Part shown: piece by piece, positions 51,960-61,377 of the stretch
Layout: every line of letters begins with the position of its first letter
Position numbering within the stretch: the stretch's first letter is position 1
Assembly (NCBI RefSeq): GCF_014636235.1
Contig: NZ_BMDZ01000002.1
Span: 31,766-95,765 of the forward strand
Direction of reading: 5' to 3'
DNA length: 64,000 nt
Source of the DNA: Tistrella bauzanensis
Lineage (GTDB): Bacteria; Pseudomonadota; Alphaproteobacteria; Tistrellales; Tistrellaceae
Made by a program: the position numbers and the translations under genes
The notes under the pieces: model-generated
The model's input: only the letters and a program-made list of their open reading frames with translations
What the model was told of the DNA's origin: nothing
Databases searched by the model: none

Positions 51960-53570
51960 ATGACCATCAATCGTCGCGATCTGCTGCGTCTGTTCGGAAC
52001 TGGCCTGACCGCGGGCGGCCTCGTCAGCCGGGGCCTGCTGGGCAGTGGCAGCCTGATGGCCGGCACCGCCACCGGCGCGCTTGCCCAGGCCGCCGGCGAC
52101 AGCCGGCCGGTGCTGCGGGTCGCGGTTCAGGCCCTGCCCGCCAGCCTGGAGCCGCTGGAGACCATTTCCAATATCGGCCTGCGCCAGACCACCTGCCTGT
52201 TCGACACGGCCCTGCGCCGCGACTTCAAGGCCGAGGTGGCAATGCCCGGCACCAGTGCCCTGATGCCGCAACTGGCGACCGGCCTGCGCCGGGTCGACGA
52301 CCTGACCTGGGAACTGGCCCTGCGCCCCGATGTCCACCTGCATGACGGCTCGATCCTGTCGGCTGATGACATTCTGGCGACCTTCTCACCGGCCCGGATC
52401 GGCCCGGACGGGCCCTATCCCGAAGGCCGGATCCTGTTCGGCCATATCGCCGCATTGCGCCGGATCGACGATCTGACCGTGCAGATCGTGACCAGCGCGC
52501 CCGACGAGGTGATGGACCAGCGGCTTGCCGGCTATGGCGGCTGGGTGATCGGCGCGAAGGCCTATGCCGCCGGCGGTGCCGAGGGCGTGCGCAGCCATCC
52601 GATTGGCGCCGGCCCCTACAAGCTTGCCGAATTCATCCGCGACACCCGGCTGGTTCTGGCGGCACATGACGATTACTGGATGGGCCGGCCCGCGGCCCGC
52701 GAAGTCCGGCTTGACGTGGTGCCCGAGGCCGCGACCCGCATCGCCGGGCTGATCTCCGGCGAATACGACATCGTCACCAATCTGCTGCCCGACCAGATGT
52801 CGCAGCTCGATGGCTATGACGATGTCGAAGCGGTGTCGGTGCCGCTGGATCTGGTCCATATGCTGTTCTACGACACCCGCAGGCCCGGCGTCGCCAAGGC
52901 GACGGTCCGGCAGGCGCTGAACCATGCCATCGATTATCAGGCCCTTGGCCGCGCGGTCTGGGGTGACGCCGCCACCCGCCCGAACGGCTTGCAGACCCCG
53001 GCCTTCGGCCCGCTCTATGATCCCGATCGCAAGCACTTCCCCTATGACCCCGCGCGCGCCAAGGCGCTGCTGGCCAAGGGCGGTTTCGACGGCAAACCGC
53101 TGAAAATGCGCCTGATCTCGGGCTATTACGTCGGCGCCGAGGCCGCCGGCCAGATCATTCAGGCGATGTGGGCGCAGATCGGTGTGACGGTCGAGCTTGA
53201 GTTCGTCGAGAGCATGAAGCAGGCGCTGGAGCCCGGCGCCGATGTGCGGATGATCTCGGCCGCCTTCCGCTTCCCCGATCCGCTTGGCGGCGGCGTCATT
53301 CCCGCCTGGGGGCCGGATTCGGCGGTGCAGAAGCGCGGTTTCTGGGCCTCGACCGCCTATAATGACGGTGTCGCGGCGCTGATCGCGGCCCGCAGCCCGG
53401 CCGATCGCCGGCGGACCTTTCAGGCCCTGCTCGATATCTTCGAGGATGAGGCACCGGGCACGATCCTGTATGGCGTCAACGAGGTCTTCGCCAAGCGGAA
53501 AGCGGTCAACTGGACCCATTATCCGCTCTACTACATGGATTTCCGCCCCGACAACCTGTCGTTCTCATGA
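51960..53570 (+). CDS. peptide/nickel-type ABC transporter binding protein (SBP family 5)
   Basis: A 536-residue precursor with a Tat-type leader (NRRDLLRLFG, 4-13) and cleavage near ALA-QA. The mature part follows SBP_bac_5: LEPLETISNIGLRQTTCLFDTAL, a TWELALRPDVHLHDG stretch, the GAGPYKLAEF turn and KATVRQALNHAIDYQAL. The ligand is unknown (peptide, opine or metal chelate). Its stop overlaps the next gene. Confidence 0.9.
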   Translation: MTINRRDLLRLFGTGLTAGGLVSRGLLGSGSLMAGTATGALAQAAGDSRPVLRVAVQALPASLEPLETISNIGLRQTTCLFDTALRRDFKAEVAMPGTSALMPQLATGLRRVDDLTWELALRPDVHLHDGSILSADDILATFSPARIGPDGPYPEGRILFGHIAALRRIDDLTVQIVTSAPDEVMDQRLAGYGGWVIGAKAYAAGGAEGVRSHPIGAGPYKLAEFIRDTRLVLAAHDDYWMGRPAAREVRLDVVPEAATRIAGLISGEYDIVTNLLPDQMSQLDGYDDVEAVSVPLDLVHMLFYDTRRPGVAKATVRQALNHAIDYQALGRAVWGDAATRPNGLQTPAFGPLYDPDRKHFPYDPARAKALLAKGGFDGKPLKMRLISGYYVGAEAAGQIIQAMWAQIGVTVELEFVESMKQALEPGADVRMISAAFRFPDPLGGGVIPAWGPDSAVQKRGFWASTAYNDGVAALIAARSPADRRRTFQALLDIFEDEAPGTILYGVNEVFAKRKAVNWTHYPLYYMDFRPDNLSFS

Positions 53571-54556
53571 CCATGATGGCGATGCCCGGCCGGGTGGCGG
53601 CAGAACCCGCGCCATCCGGCGGCGAGGTGCCGGCGCTCGATCTGTGCGGCCTCACCATATCGGTGACGGGCGGCGCGGCGGTCGAGGGGCTGGACATCCG
53701 GATCGATACCGGCCGGATCTTCTGCCTTGTCGGTGAAAGCGGCTGTGGCAAGAGCCTGACGGCGCTGGCGCTGATGGGTCTGCTGCCGCCGGGCGCGCGG
53801 GTGACGGCGGGCCGTGCCCGAATTGCCGGGCAAGCCGTCACCATTGGTGCCGGCACGCCCGCCGGCCTCGCCATGGTCCATCAGGATGCGATCGCCTCGC
53901 TCGACCCGCTGATGCCGGTCGGCCGGCAGATCGCCGAACCCCTGATGGTTCATGACGGCCTGAGCCGTGGCCGCGCGCTGGACGAAGCCGTGCGGCTGAT
54001 GGACCGGGTGGGCATTGCCGGCGCGCGCCAGCGGGCCCTGGCTTTTCCGCATGAATTTTCGGGCGGCATGAACCAGCGGGTGGCGATCGCCATGGCGCTG
54101 GCCTGCCGGCCGTCGCTGCTGATCGCCGATGAACCGACCACGGCGCTTGATGTCACCATTCAGGCACAGATTCTCGACCTGCTGCTCGACCTGCGGGCCG
54201 ATACCGGAATGGGTGTATTGTTTATCACCCATGATCTGGGCGTGGTCGCCGAAATCGCCGACGAGATGGCGGTGATGTATGCCGGCCGGATCGTGGAGAC
54301 CGGTCCGGTCGCCCGGATCTTCGATCAGGCAGCCCATCCCTACACCGCCGGCCTGCTGGCCTGCCGCCCTGGCCATGCCATTCGCGGCACCGCCCTGGCC
54401 GCCATTCCCGGTCAGGTGCCGCCTCCGGCCGCGCGCGGCCCCGGTTGCGGCTTCGCCGATCGCTGCCGCAGGGCAGTCGATGCCTGCCGCCGTCAGCCGC
54501 CGGCCGTTCGCAGCGTGACCGGTGGCGGCATGGTCGCCTGCGGGGTGCGGGGATGA
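53567..54556 (+). CDS. peptide-type ABC transporter ATPase, OppD/DppD-like
   Basis: A 329-residue ATPase with Walker A GESGCGKS (56-63), signature [15 protein letters not shown], Walker [13 protein letters not shown] and the C-terminal Opp-type domain with the Cys-rich [15 protein letters not shown] motif. Starts and ends in ATGA overlaps with its neighbours, so the operon is tightly coupled. Confidence 0.92.
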   Translation: MTMMAMPGRVAAEPAPSGGEVPALDLCGLTISVTGGAAVEGLDIRIDTGRIFCLVGESGCGKSLTALALMGLLPPGARVTAGRARIAGQAVTIGAGTPAGLAMVHQDAIASLDPLMPVGRQIAEPLMVHDGLSRGRALDEAVRLMDRVGIAGARQRALAFPHEFSGGMNQRVAIAMALACRPSLLIADEPTTALDVTIQAQILDLLLDLRADTGMGVLFITHDLGVVAEIADEMAVMYAGRIVETGPVARIFDQAAHPYTAGLLACRPGHAIRGTALAAIPGQVPPPAARGPGCGFADRCRRAVDACRRQPPAVRSVTGGGMVACGVRG

Positions 54557-55521
54557 GTGCCGCGCTGCTCGACGCCCGCGATCTGACCGCGATTTTCAGC
54601 CTGCCGGCTGCCCGGCTCTGGCAGCGCCGGCAGCAGGTGACGGCCGTCGCACAGATCAGCCTGACGCTCGACCATGGCGAGGCGCTGGGGATCGTCGGCG
54701 AAAGCGGTTCGGGCAAGACCACGGTCGGCCGGATGCTGGCCGGGGAACTCAGACCCGATGCCGGAACCATTCATGTCGCGGGGCAGCCCTTCCAGCCCCC
54801 CTTCACGCCCGATCGCCGGGCTGCCGTGCAACTGGTCTTTCAGGACACGCTCGGCGCCTTCGATCCGCGCCTGTCGATCGGCCGGCAACTGGCCGAGCCG
54901 CTGGTGATCCGTGGCATCGATGCGGCCGCGCGGCGCCAGCGGATCGATCAGGCGCTGGCGGCCGTGGGACTGGAGGTGGGCCTGCTCGACCGGCTGCCCC
55001 ATGAGGTCTCGGGCGGGCAGCGCCAGCGGGCGGTGCTTGCCCGGGCGCTGGCGCTGAACCCGTCGGTGCTGGTGCTCGACGAACCGGTCTCGGCGCTCGA
55101 CGTGTCGGTGCAGGCGCAGGTGGTCAATCATCTGGCGGGTCTGGCCCGCGATCACGGCCTGGGGCTGGTGTTCATCAGCCATGACCTCGGCGTCGTCGGC
55201 CATCTCTGCGACCGGGTGGCGGTGATGTATCTGGGCCGGATCGTCGAGACCGGACCGATCGAGGCGGTGTTCGACCACCCGGCCCATCCCTATACCCGCG
55301 CCCTGCTCGACGCCATCCCGGTCGCCCACCCCGCCGCCCGCCGCCGGCGCGCGCGTCTGGCGGGTGAACCGCCGAGCCTGCTGGCGCCGCCATCGGGTTG
55401 TGCATTTCATCCACGCTGCGCCAGGGCCGTGCCAGCCTGCGCCACCAGCCGCCCCAGCCTGCGGATGGTGGCGACCCATCCCGGCCATCAGGCCGCCTGC
55501 CACCGTCTCGACGAGGTCTGA
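54553..55521 (+). CDS. peptide-type ABC transporter ATPase, OppF/DppF-like
   Basis: A 322-residue ATPase: Walker A GESGSGKT (49-56), signature VSGGQRQRAVLARAL, Walker B VLVLDEPVSALD, and the terminal GCAFHPRCARAVPAC motif. It pairs with the OppD-like subunit. Start ATG 54553 overlaps the previous stop; the frame upstream lies inside that gene. Confidence 0.92.
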   Translation: MSAALLDARDLTAIFSLPAARLWQRRQQVTAVAQISLTLDHGEALGIVGESGSGKTTVGRMLAGELRPDAGTIHVAGQPFQPPFTPDRRAAVQLVFQDTLGAFDPRLSIGRQLAEPLVIRGIDAAARRQRIDQALAAVGLEVGLLDRLPHEVSGGQRQRAVLARALALNPSVLVLDEPVSALDVSVQAQVVNHLAGLARDHGLGLVFISHDLGVVGHLCDRVAVMYLGRIVETGPIEAVFDHPAHPYTRALLDAIPVAHPAARRRRARLAGEPPSLLAPPSGCAFHPRCARAVPACATSRPSLRMVATHPGHQAACHRLDEV

Positions 55522-55527
55522 GCCCTG

Positions 55528-56439
55528 ATGCCCCGCACCCTGCTGATCCGCCTGCTCCGCACCCTGGCAACCGTTCTGATCTGCATCAGCCTCACCTTCA
55601 TCGTGCTCAGGCTGTCGGGCGATCCGCTCGACGCGCTGTTGCCCGAAGACGCACCGCAAAGCATCCGCGATGCCTATGCCACCCGACTCGGCCTCGACCG
55701 GCCGATCGGCGAGCAATACGTCCGCTATGTGCTGTCGGTGTTCGAAGGCGATTTCGGCCGCTCGATGCTCGATGGCCGCGACGCGCTGGGGGTGGTGGCG
55801 GAACGGCTGCCCGCGACGCTGCTGCTCGGCGGCACCGCCTTCGCGCTGGCCCTGCTGATCGGTGTGCCAGCGGGCACCGTCGCCGCCCTGCGTCGTGACA
55901 GCACCACCGATCGCGGCGTGATGGGGGCGGCGGTCATCGGTTATGCAATGCCGAATTTCTTTCTGGGGCTGGTGCTGATCATCATCTTCGCGCTGTGGCT
56001 GCGGGTGCTGCCATCCTCGGGCCATGGCACCGCCGCGCATCTGGTGCTGCCGGCGCTGACGCTGGGCACCGCCATGGCCGGCAAGCTCGCGCGCTTCGTG
56101 CGCGGCGCCGTGCTCGACGTTCTGGGGCAGTTGCACATCCGGGTGGCACGCGGCAAGCGCCTGCCGCCACTGCGGATCCTCACCGCCCATATCGCGCCCA
56201 ATGCCGCGGTGCCGGTGATCACCTTCCTCGGCTTCGAGTTGGGGTTGATCGTCGGCGGCGGTGTGGTGGTGGAAAGCGTGTTCGGCTGGCCGGGTGTCGG
56301 CCGGCTGCTGGTGCAGTCGGTGGCGGCCCGCGATCTGGCTGTGGTGCAGACCATCATCCTGATGATCGCGCTGGCCATGATCACCGCCAATCTGCTGGCC
56401 GACATCGTCCATGCCCGTCTCGATCCGCGGGTGCGCTGA
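55528..56439 (+). CDS. peptide-type ABC transporter permease, DppB-like
   Basis: A 303-residue permease, six helices. The N-terminal helix is followed by the GDPLDALLPEDAP and YATRLGLDRPIGEQYVRYV pattern of DppB; the coupling loop is RVARGKRLPPLRILTAHIAPNA, followed by the VVVESVFGWPGVGRLL stretch. In DppB the permease genes usually come before the ATPases; here they follow. Confidence 0.92.
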   Translation: MPRTLLIRLLRTLATVLICISLTFIVLRLSGDPLDALLPEDAPQSIRDAYATRLGLDRPIGEQYVRYVLSVFEGDFGRSMLDGRDALGVVAERLPATLLLGGTAFALALLIGVPAGTVAALRRDSTTDRGVMGAAVIGYAMPNFFLGLVLIIIFALWLRVLPSSGHGTAAHLVLPALTLGTAMAGKLARFVRGAVLDVLGQLHIRVARGKRLPPLRILTAHIAPNAAVPVITFLGFELGLIVGGGVVVESVFGWPGVGRLLVQSVAARDLAVVQTIILMIALAMITANLLADIVHARLDPRVR

Positions 56440-56440
56440 C

Positions 56441-57340
56441 ATGACCCGCAGCATCCGCACCCCTGCCCCCGCAAGCGTCGTCGCCGCGACTGCCCCGCGC
56501 GGCCGGCGCAACGCCACCCCATGGTCGGTGCGTCTGGCGCTGGCCTTCCTGGTGCTCATGCTCGTGATCGCCATCGGCGCCGACTGGGTGGCACCGATGG
56601 ACCCCAAGGCCATGAATCTCGGTGCCCGGCTGCACCCGCCGGCGCTGTTCGGGGGCAGCATGGCCTATCCGCTCGGCACCGACGGTCTGGGCCGGGACAT
56701 CCTGTCGCGGGTGATCCATGGCGCGCGGATCTCGATCCTGATCGCGGTGGCCGGCACCCTGATCGGTGCGGTTCTGGGCACGGTTCTGGGGTTTCTTGCC
56801 GCCCATTTCCGCAAAGGGGTGGATCAGCTTCTGATGATGCTGGTCGATGTCCAGGCGGCTATCCCATCGATCGTGCTGGCGCTGGCGGTGATCGCCTTCC
56901 TTGGCAACGACCTGATCCTGTTCGTGCTGCTGGTGGGGCTGGATGGCTGGGAACGCTATGCCCGGCTGTCGCGCAATCTGGTGCGCGGTGCCAGCGGCGC
57001 CGGCTATGTCCGGGCGCTGAAAATGGCCGGTGCCGGGGCCGGTCGCATCCATGCCCGCCATGTGCTGCCCAATATCGCCGGCCCCCTGGTGGTGCAGGCG
57101 ACGTTGAACTTTCCCGGCACCATCCTGCTGGAAACCGCGCTGTCATTCCTGGGGCTGGGCGTGCAGCCGCCTGAAACCTCGCTCGGCCAGATGCTGGGCG
57201 ACGGTCGCGGCTTTCTGCTGAACGCGTGGTGGATCGCGGTCGTGCCGGGGGTGCTTATCCTGCTGACCACGATGTCGGTCTGCCTGCTGGGCGACCGTCT
57301 GCGCGACCGGCTGGACCCGATGACCGTCACCGGCCGCTGA
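56441..57340 (+). CDS. peptide-type ABC transporter permease, DppC-like
   Basis: A 299-residue permease with an N-terminal cytoplasmic tail and six helices. YPLGTDGLGRDILSRVIHGARISI is the DppC hallmark; the coupling loop reads RALKMAGAGAGRIHARHVLPN, and LLETALSFLGLGVQPPETSLG precedes the last helix. It starts one base after the DppB-like gene and ends the importer operon. Confidence 0.92.
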   Translation: MTRSIRTPAPASVVAATAPRGRRNATPWSVRLALAFLVLMLVIAIGADWVAPMDPKAMNLGARLHPPALFGGSMAYPLGTDGLGRDILSRVIHGARISILIAVAGTLIGAVLGTVLGFLAAHFRKGVDQLLMMLVDVQAAIPSIVLALAVIAFLGNDLILFVLLVGLDGWERYARLSRNLVRGASGAGYVRALKMAGAGAGRIHARHVLPNIAGPLVVQATLNFPGTILLETALSFLGLGVQPPETSLGQMLGDGRGFLLNAWWIAVVPGVLILLTTMSVCLLGDRLRDRLDPMTVTGR

Positions 57341-57357
57341 ACCAGCCGCTGACGGGC

Positions 57358-58059
57358 CTATTCGCCGCGCATCCGCTGATATTTCAGGATCGCCTGGGTC
57401 CGGCTCTCCACCCCCATCTGCCGGAAGATCCGCGACAGATGACCCTTGACCGTGTTCAGGTTCAGGCCCAGCACGTCGCCGATCTGCTGGTTGGAATGGC
57501 CGCGGGCCAGCAGGTCCATGATCTCGGCCTGCCGCTCGGTCAGCGCGCCGCCGGCTTCGCCCTCGTCATCCTCGCCGCCGGCGGCGGGTTGCGGGTTCGC
57601 GGACGGCGCCGGCGCGGATGACGGCCGCCCGGCATCGGCATCGCGCGCCAGAAGCTCATAGGGGAAATAGGTGCCGCCCACCTGGATCATCCGCAGAATG
57701 CCGATGATCACCTCGTCATGGGTCGATTTGGGGATATAGCCGCGCAACCCCGCCGCCAGCGCGGCGCGCAGATCGGATTTGCTCTCCGACATGGTGAAGG
57801 CCACCACCGGCGCCGGCTCCAGCCGCCGGCGGATGCGGTCCAGCCGGTCCTGCCCCAGAAAATCGGGCAGATACAGGTCGATCACCGCAAAGTTGAACCG
57901 CGTGCCCTCGTCCAGCAATACCTCAAGCGCCGCGATGCCATTGGCCTCGACGATCTCGACCGGATCGAACACCTCCGACAACAGATGCCGCAGCCCCGCG
58001 CGCACCACGGAATGATCATCCACGATCAGGACACGATAGGCGGAGATGGGCTCTGACAT
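57358..58059 (-). CDS. LuxR/NarL-type response regulator
   Basis: A 233-residue protein. Receiver domain 8-125 with Asp14/Asp15, phosphoacceptor Asp61 in AVIDLYLPD and Lys111; an unusually long acidic and Pro/Ala-rich linker (about 137-165); then a LuxR-type helix-turn-helix (LTERQAEIMDLLARGHSNQQIGDVLGLNLNTVKGHLSRIF). ATG 58059 is chosen because the receiver begins just after; 43 further residues upstream are unrelated. No kinase is adjacent. It converges on the importer operon with 17 bp between stops. Confidence 0.9.
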   Translation of the reverse strand: MSEPISAYRVLIVDDHSVVRAGLRHLLSEVFDPVEIVEANGIAALEVLLDEGTRFNFAVIDLYLPDFLGQDRLDRIRRRLEPAPVVAFTMSESKSDLRAALAAGLRGYIPKSTHDEVIIGILRMIQVGGTYFPYELLARDADAGRPSSAPAPSANPQPAAGGEDDEGEAGGALTERQAEIMDLLARGHSNQQIGDVLGLNLNTVKGHLSRIFRQMGVESRTQAILKYQRMRGE

Positions 58060-58664
58060 GGTCGGCACGGCATCCTCGGGAATGGGTGTCGTGTCGAGGA
58101 TAGCGTGGGGAGGGGGTTGGGGGAATGGAAAGAACGTCGCCTGGATCACCCGAAGCAGGCGGTCGGCAATGGCCGTCGAGGCGGTCATCGCTTCTGCTGA
58201 AACCTCACCTTTGTGCCGCAGCCGTCATGCCGCTCGTCCGACGGGTCGCGAGATCAGGATGAGTTTCGGGTCGAACGCCAAGGCTCCGCAGGTGACGCAT
58301 CCAAGGCCGATCTTGACGTGATCGCCCATGCAGGCGCAGGCTGACGGGATGGGGCAAATTCAGCCATCCGCCTGCCGCAGGCCCGGTCGTTCCGTCATCC
58401 GGCGGGACGAGGCGCCGTTTCATCCCGATTGACTGGCAGGAGGCCGGATCAGACGTCATATTTCGGGTTGCCGTTGCCAGTAATTTCGACCCGACCCACC
58501 TGCCTCCCCGACCCGCCTGCCTCCCCGACCCGCCAGCCTCCCCGACCCGCCAGCCTCCCCGACCCAGTGGTGATCCCGCTTGTGCTTCACGCTGATGGCC
58601 GATGGCATCAGCCGGCTGGTGGTGGCGCCCGGACCCGACGGCCTCTGACCACCCGGAGACGACT
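58060..58664. other. 605-bp intergenic region between the divergent regulators
   Basis: The region separates the response-regulator and LysR genes and must hold both promoters. It contains the 17-bp tandem repeat listed separately. Short open frames exist on both strands (for example 58205-58459 minus), but they have low-complexity or unrelated sequence and no good ribosome sites. No promoter boxes are clear. Confidence 0.5.
58492..58565. repeat. tandem 17-bp repeat, 4.3 copies
   Basis: Units at 58492-58508, 58509-58525, 58526-58542 and 58543-58559, then six bases of a fifth. The unit is CGACCCRCCWGCCTCCC; copies 3 and 4 are identical. No spacers, so not CRISPR. It lies about 100 bp upstream of the LysR gene. 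Confidence 0.9.
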
Positions 58665-59585
58665 TTGCGCCGCTTCCTGCCGAGCCTGTCCGCACTTCAC
58701 GCCTTCGATGCGTCGGTGCGCTATCTGAGCTTCACGAAAGCCGCCGAGGATCTCTGCGTCACCCAGAGCGGTATCAGCCGCCAGATCCGCAATCTGGAAG
58801 AATTTCTGGGTGTCACGCTGTTTGAACGCGCCGGCCCGAGGATCATCCTGACTGCCGCAGGCCGGGCCTACTACGAAGAAATCTCGCATCTGCTCGACCG
58901 GATGGAGGAAGTCTCCATCGATGCCGTGCGTGGCCGGACCACCGAGGATTTTCTCCGCATCGCCATGTCGCCGACCCTGGCCCGGCGCTGGGCCCTGCCG
59001 GTGCTGAAGCACTTCACGCTGGCCGAGCCCGAGATCCTGTTCGAGGTGGTGGCCTGCCCCAATACCCAGGATCCGGCGGATTTCGACGCCAATCTGTTCT
59101 TCCTGCGCGGCGTCGGCAACTGGGCCGCCTGCCGCAGCCATCTGCTGTTCGAGGAAGATCTAGTGGTGGTCGGCGCCCCCGCCCTGCTGCCGGCCGAGGG
59201 TTCCCTGACCGAGGAGGATCTGAGGCGGATCACCCTGATCCAGAACGTCTCGCGGCCGAGCCTCTGGATGCACTGGCTGCGCGCGGCCGGCATCCCGTTC
59301 ACCGGACCGGTCCTGGGGCCGCGCTTCTCGGTCACCGACATGATCATAGAGGCGGCGATCAGCGGCATGGGCCTGGCCGTGGTGCCGGAAAGCTATGTCC
59401 TGGCCGAACTGGCCGACGGCCGGCTGAAGCCCGCCTTCCCCCAGCGCTGTTCTTCGGGCGAAGGCTTCTACATGTGCTGCCCCGAAGCCTTCATGAGCCA
59501 GAACGGTGTCGTCGCCTTCCGCCGCTGGTTCCTGGCCGAGGCGCGGCGGCGGAACCTGCTGCCCGCCCCGCGCCCGGCCGTGTGA
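58665..59585 (+). CDS. LysR-family regulator (GcvA-like)
   Basis: A 306-residue regulator. LPSLSALHAFDASVRYLSFTKAAEDL at 5-30 and TQSGISRQIRNLEEFLGVTLFER form the helix-turn-helix, in the GcvA/AmpR branch; the rest is the substrate-binding-type effector domain. TTG 58665 is chosen: GGAGA lies just upstream and the N-terminus then matches the family; an ATG at 58602 adds unrelated residues. It converges on the three catabolic-type genes (18 bp between stops) and probably controls them. Confidence 0.88.
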   Translation: MRRFLPSLSALHAFDASVRYLSFTKAAEDLCVTQSGISRQIRNLEEFLGVTLFERAGPRIILTAAGRAYYEEISHLLDRMEEVSIDAVRGRTTEDFLRIAMSPTLARRWALPVLKHFTLAEPEILFEVVACPNTQDPADFDANLFFLRGVGNWAACRSHLLFEEDLVVVGAPALLPAEGSLTEEDLRRITLIQNVSRPSLWMHWLRAAGIPFTGPVLGPRFSVTDMIIEAAISGMGLAVVPESYVLAELADGRLKPAFPQRCSSGEGFYMCCPEAFMSQNGVVAFRRWFLAEARRRNLLPAPRPAV

Positions 59586-59603
59586 TGCCTCTGACCCGCG
59601 GGC

Positions 59604-61355
59604 TCAACGGTAACTGTGATCGTTACTCTCAAGCGCCATCGGATCCTCGCCGCGCTTGCGCAACCAGGAATAGACCGGTGGCACCCGCTCGGCGAGGGAT
59701 TCGATCCGCACATCGATGAAGCATGGGCCCGTCTTCCAGGCGAAGGCCTGCTCCAGCGCCGTATCGAGTTCGGCGCCCCGACGCGCCGTCCACGCCTTCA
59801 AGCCGAAGGCTTCGGCGATCGCCTGTCCCTCGGGCGGCAGGAAATCGACGCCGAAACACTGATTATGCCCCTTCAGCCGGTGCAGCCCCTTGATCCAGCC
59901 ATAGGTGCCATTGTTGAACAGGATCAGGATCGCCGGCACCTGAAGCCGCACCAGGGTCTCCAACTCGCCCACGCTCATGCCGAAGGAGCCGTCGCCGAAC
60001 AGGCCGATCGGCCGCTTCGACGGGTCCGCCGCCCAGGCCCCCACCGTTGCCGGCAGGGCCGATCCCAGCCCGCCGAAGGCGCGCGGGATGGCGAACCGGG
60101 TCTCGCGATCGTTGATCTTCAGGAAGCGGGTCATATAGGGCGTGGGCGTGCCCGCATCGGAATAGATCAGCGCCGGTGTACCCGATGCTTCCAGCGCGCG
60201 GTTGAAGGCATGCACCGCCCGCTCGGGCCGCAGCGGCACCCGCTCATCGGTCAGCAGCGGCGCCGCATTCTCCCAGAAGATGGCACGGTCGGCGTTCAAC
60301 TCATCGACCCAGCCGGTACGTCGGCCGGGCCCGGTATCGGCCTCGATCTGTACCAGGCGCTGGAAGACCAGTTTCGCATCGCCCTGCACTGAAAGCAGGT
60401 TCTCATAATTGTTGGCCATCACATCGGGCGATATGTCGATCTGGACCAGCCGACGGTTCAGGGTCACCTGTGGGAAGGTCCAGCCGATGGTGACCACCGA
60501 GCCGATGCGCGACCCGACGAAGATCGCGAGATCGGACTTCTCCAGCGCCAGATTGGCGTGGGGGTGATAGCCATTGTCGCCGATCACACCGATCGCCAGG
60601 CGGTGGTCGTCGGGGATCGAGCCCTGACCGGTCATGGTGGTGCAGATCGGGATGTCATGGCGCTCGGCAAAGGCGGTGACCGCATCCCCGGCATCGGCGC
60701 GATTGACACCGCCACCAGCGATGATCAGCGGCCGCTCCGAACGAGCGATCAATTCCAGGAGTTGGGTCAGCTTGGTTTCGGGCGGGAGCGTCGGATAGGC
60801 CGGGAAGGTTCGGCATTCCTCCTCGACATGCAGCGAGATGCGTGCGGGATCGACCTCCGCCAGCAGCATGTCCTCGGGGATCTGAAGATGCACCGCGCCG
60901 GGCCTGCCCGAACAGGCGACCCTGAAGGCCCGCCGGACGATCTCGGGCAGTTTTTCAGGCGATTTCACCTGCACCGATAGCTTGGTCACCGGCTCGAACA
61001 GCTTCGCGCAATCCAGTTCCGTAAGCACGCCCCGGCCTTCGCCCGGCAGCGGGATATCGATGGTGAGCAAAATCACCGGCACGGACGAGCCGTTGCTTTC
61101 CGCCACCGGCGGCAGCGAATACATCGCCCCGGCCCCCGAAGGGCATTCAAACACACCGGGTCGGTTGGTGAACCGGCCATAGGCATCGGCCATGAAGCCG
61201 GCGGAACGCTCGTCGCGCGCCATCACATGGCGGATCTCGTCGGCACGCAGTTGCAGCGCCTCGTAGAACGGCACATTGGTGTCGCCGGGCACACCGAAGA
61301 TGGTGTCAACGCCATAACCGACCAGCATCTCGACCAGAATATCTGCACCACGCAT
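59604..61355 (-). CDS. thiamine diphosphate-dependent enzyme (acetolactate synthase/decarboxylase-like)
   Basis: A 583-residue ThDP enzyme with the three-domain build of the pyruvate decarboxylase/acetolactate synthase superfamily. The Pyr domain has FGVPGDTNVPFYEAL and the catalytic-type Glu49 in ARDERSAGFMADAYGR; the PP domain has the ThDP motif GDGSFGMSVGELETL...NN (about 453-480). It most resembles acetolactate synthase large subunits and benzoylformate-decarboxylase-like enzymes, with no small subunit nearby, so a 2-keto acid decarboxylase role is reasonable. ATG 61355 has GAGAGGA upstream. Third gene of the trio. Confidence 0.85.
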   Translation of the reverse strand: MRGADILVEMLVGYGVDTIFGVPGDTNVPFYEALQLRADEIRHVMARDERSAGFMADAYGRFTNRPGVFECPSGAGAMYSLPPVAESNGSSVPVILLTIDIPLPGEGRGVLTELDCAKLFEPVTKLSVQVKSPEKLPEIVRRAFRVACSGRPGAVHLQIPEDMLLAEVDPARISLHVEEECRTFPAYPTLPPETKLTQLLELIARSERPLIIAGGGVNRADAGDAVTAFAERHDIPICTTMTGQGSIPDDHRLAIGVIGDNGYHPHANLALEKSDLAIFVGSRIGSVVTIGWTFPQVTLNRRLVQIDISPDVMANNYENLLSVQGDAKLVFQRLVQIEADTGPGRRTGWVDELNADRAIFWENAAPLLTDERVPLRPERAVHAFNRALEASGTPALIYSDAGTPTPYMTRFLKINDRETRFAIPRAFGGLGSALPATVGAWAADPSKRPIGLFGDGSFGMSVGELETLVRLQVPAILILFNNGTYGWIKGLHRLKGHNQCFGVDFLPPEGQAIAEAFGLKAWTARRGAELDTALEQAFAWKTGPCFIDVRIESLAERVPPVYSWLRKRGEDPMALESNDHSYR

Positions 61356-61377
61356 CGTCGATCCTCTCAAGGCAGGC

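Noticed and set aside
54493-56661. 722-codon minus-strand frame opposite the peptide importer genes
   Set aside because: Antisense to an ATPase and a permease with complete motifs; the composition is that of a shadow frame.
58205-58459. Small protein gene on the minus strand between the response regulator and lysR
   Set aside because: No similarity recognised, no ribosome site, Arg/Pro/Gly-rich composition of a chance frame.
58492-58565. CRISPR array
   Set aside because: The 17-bp units are directly adjacent with no spacers, and no cas gene is present.
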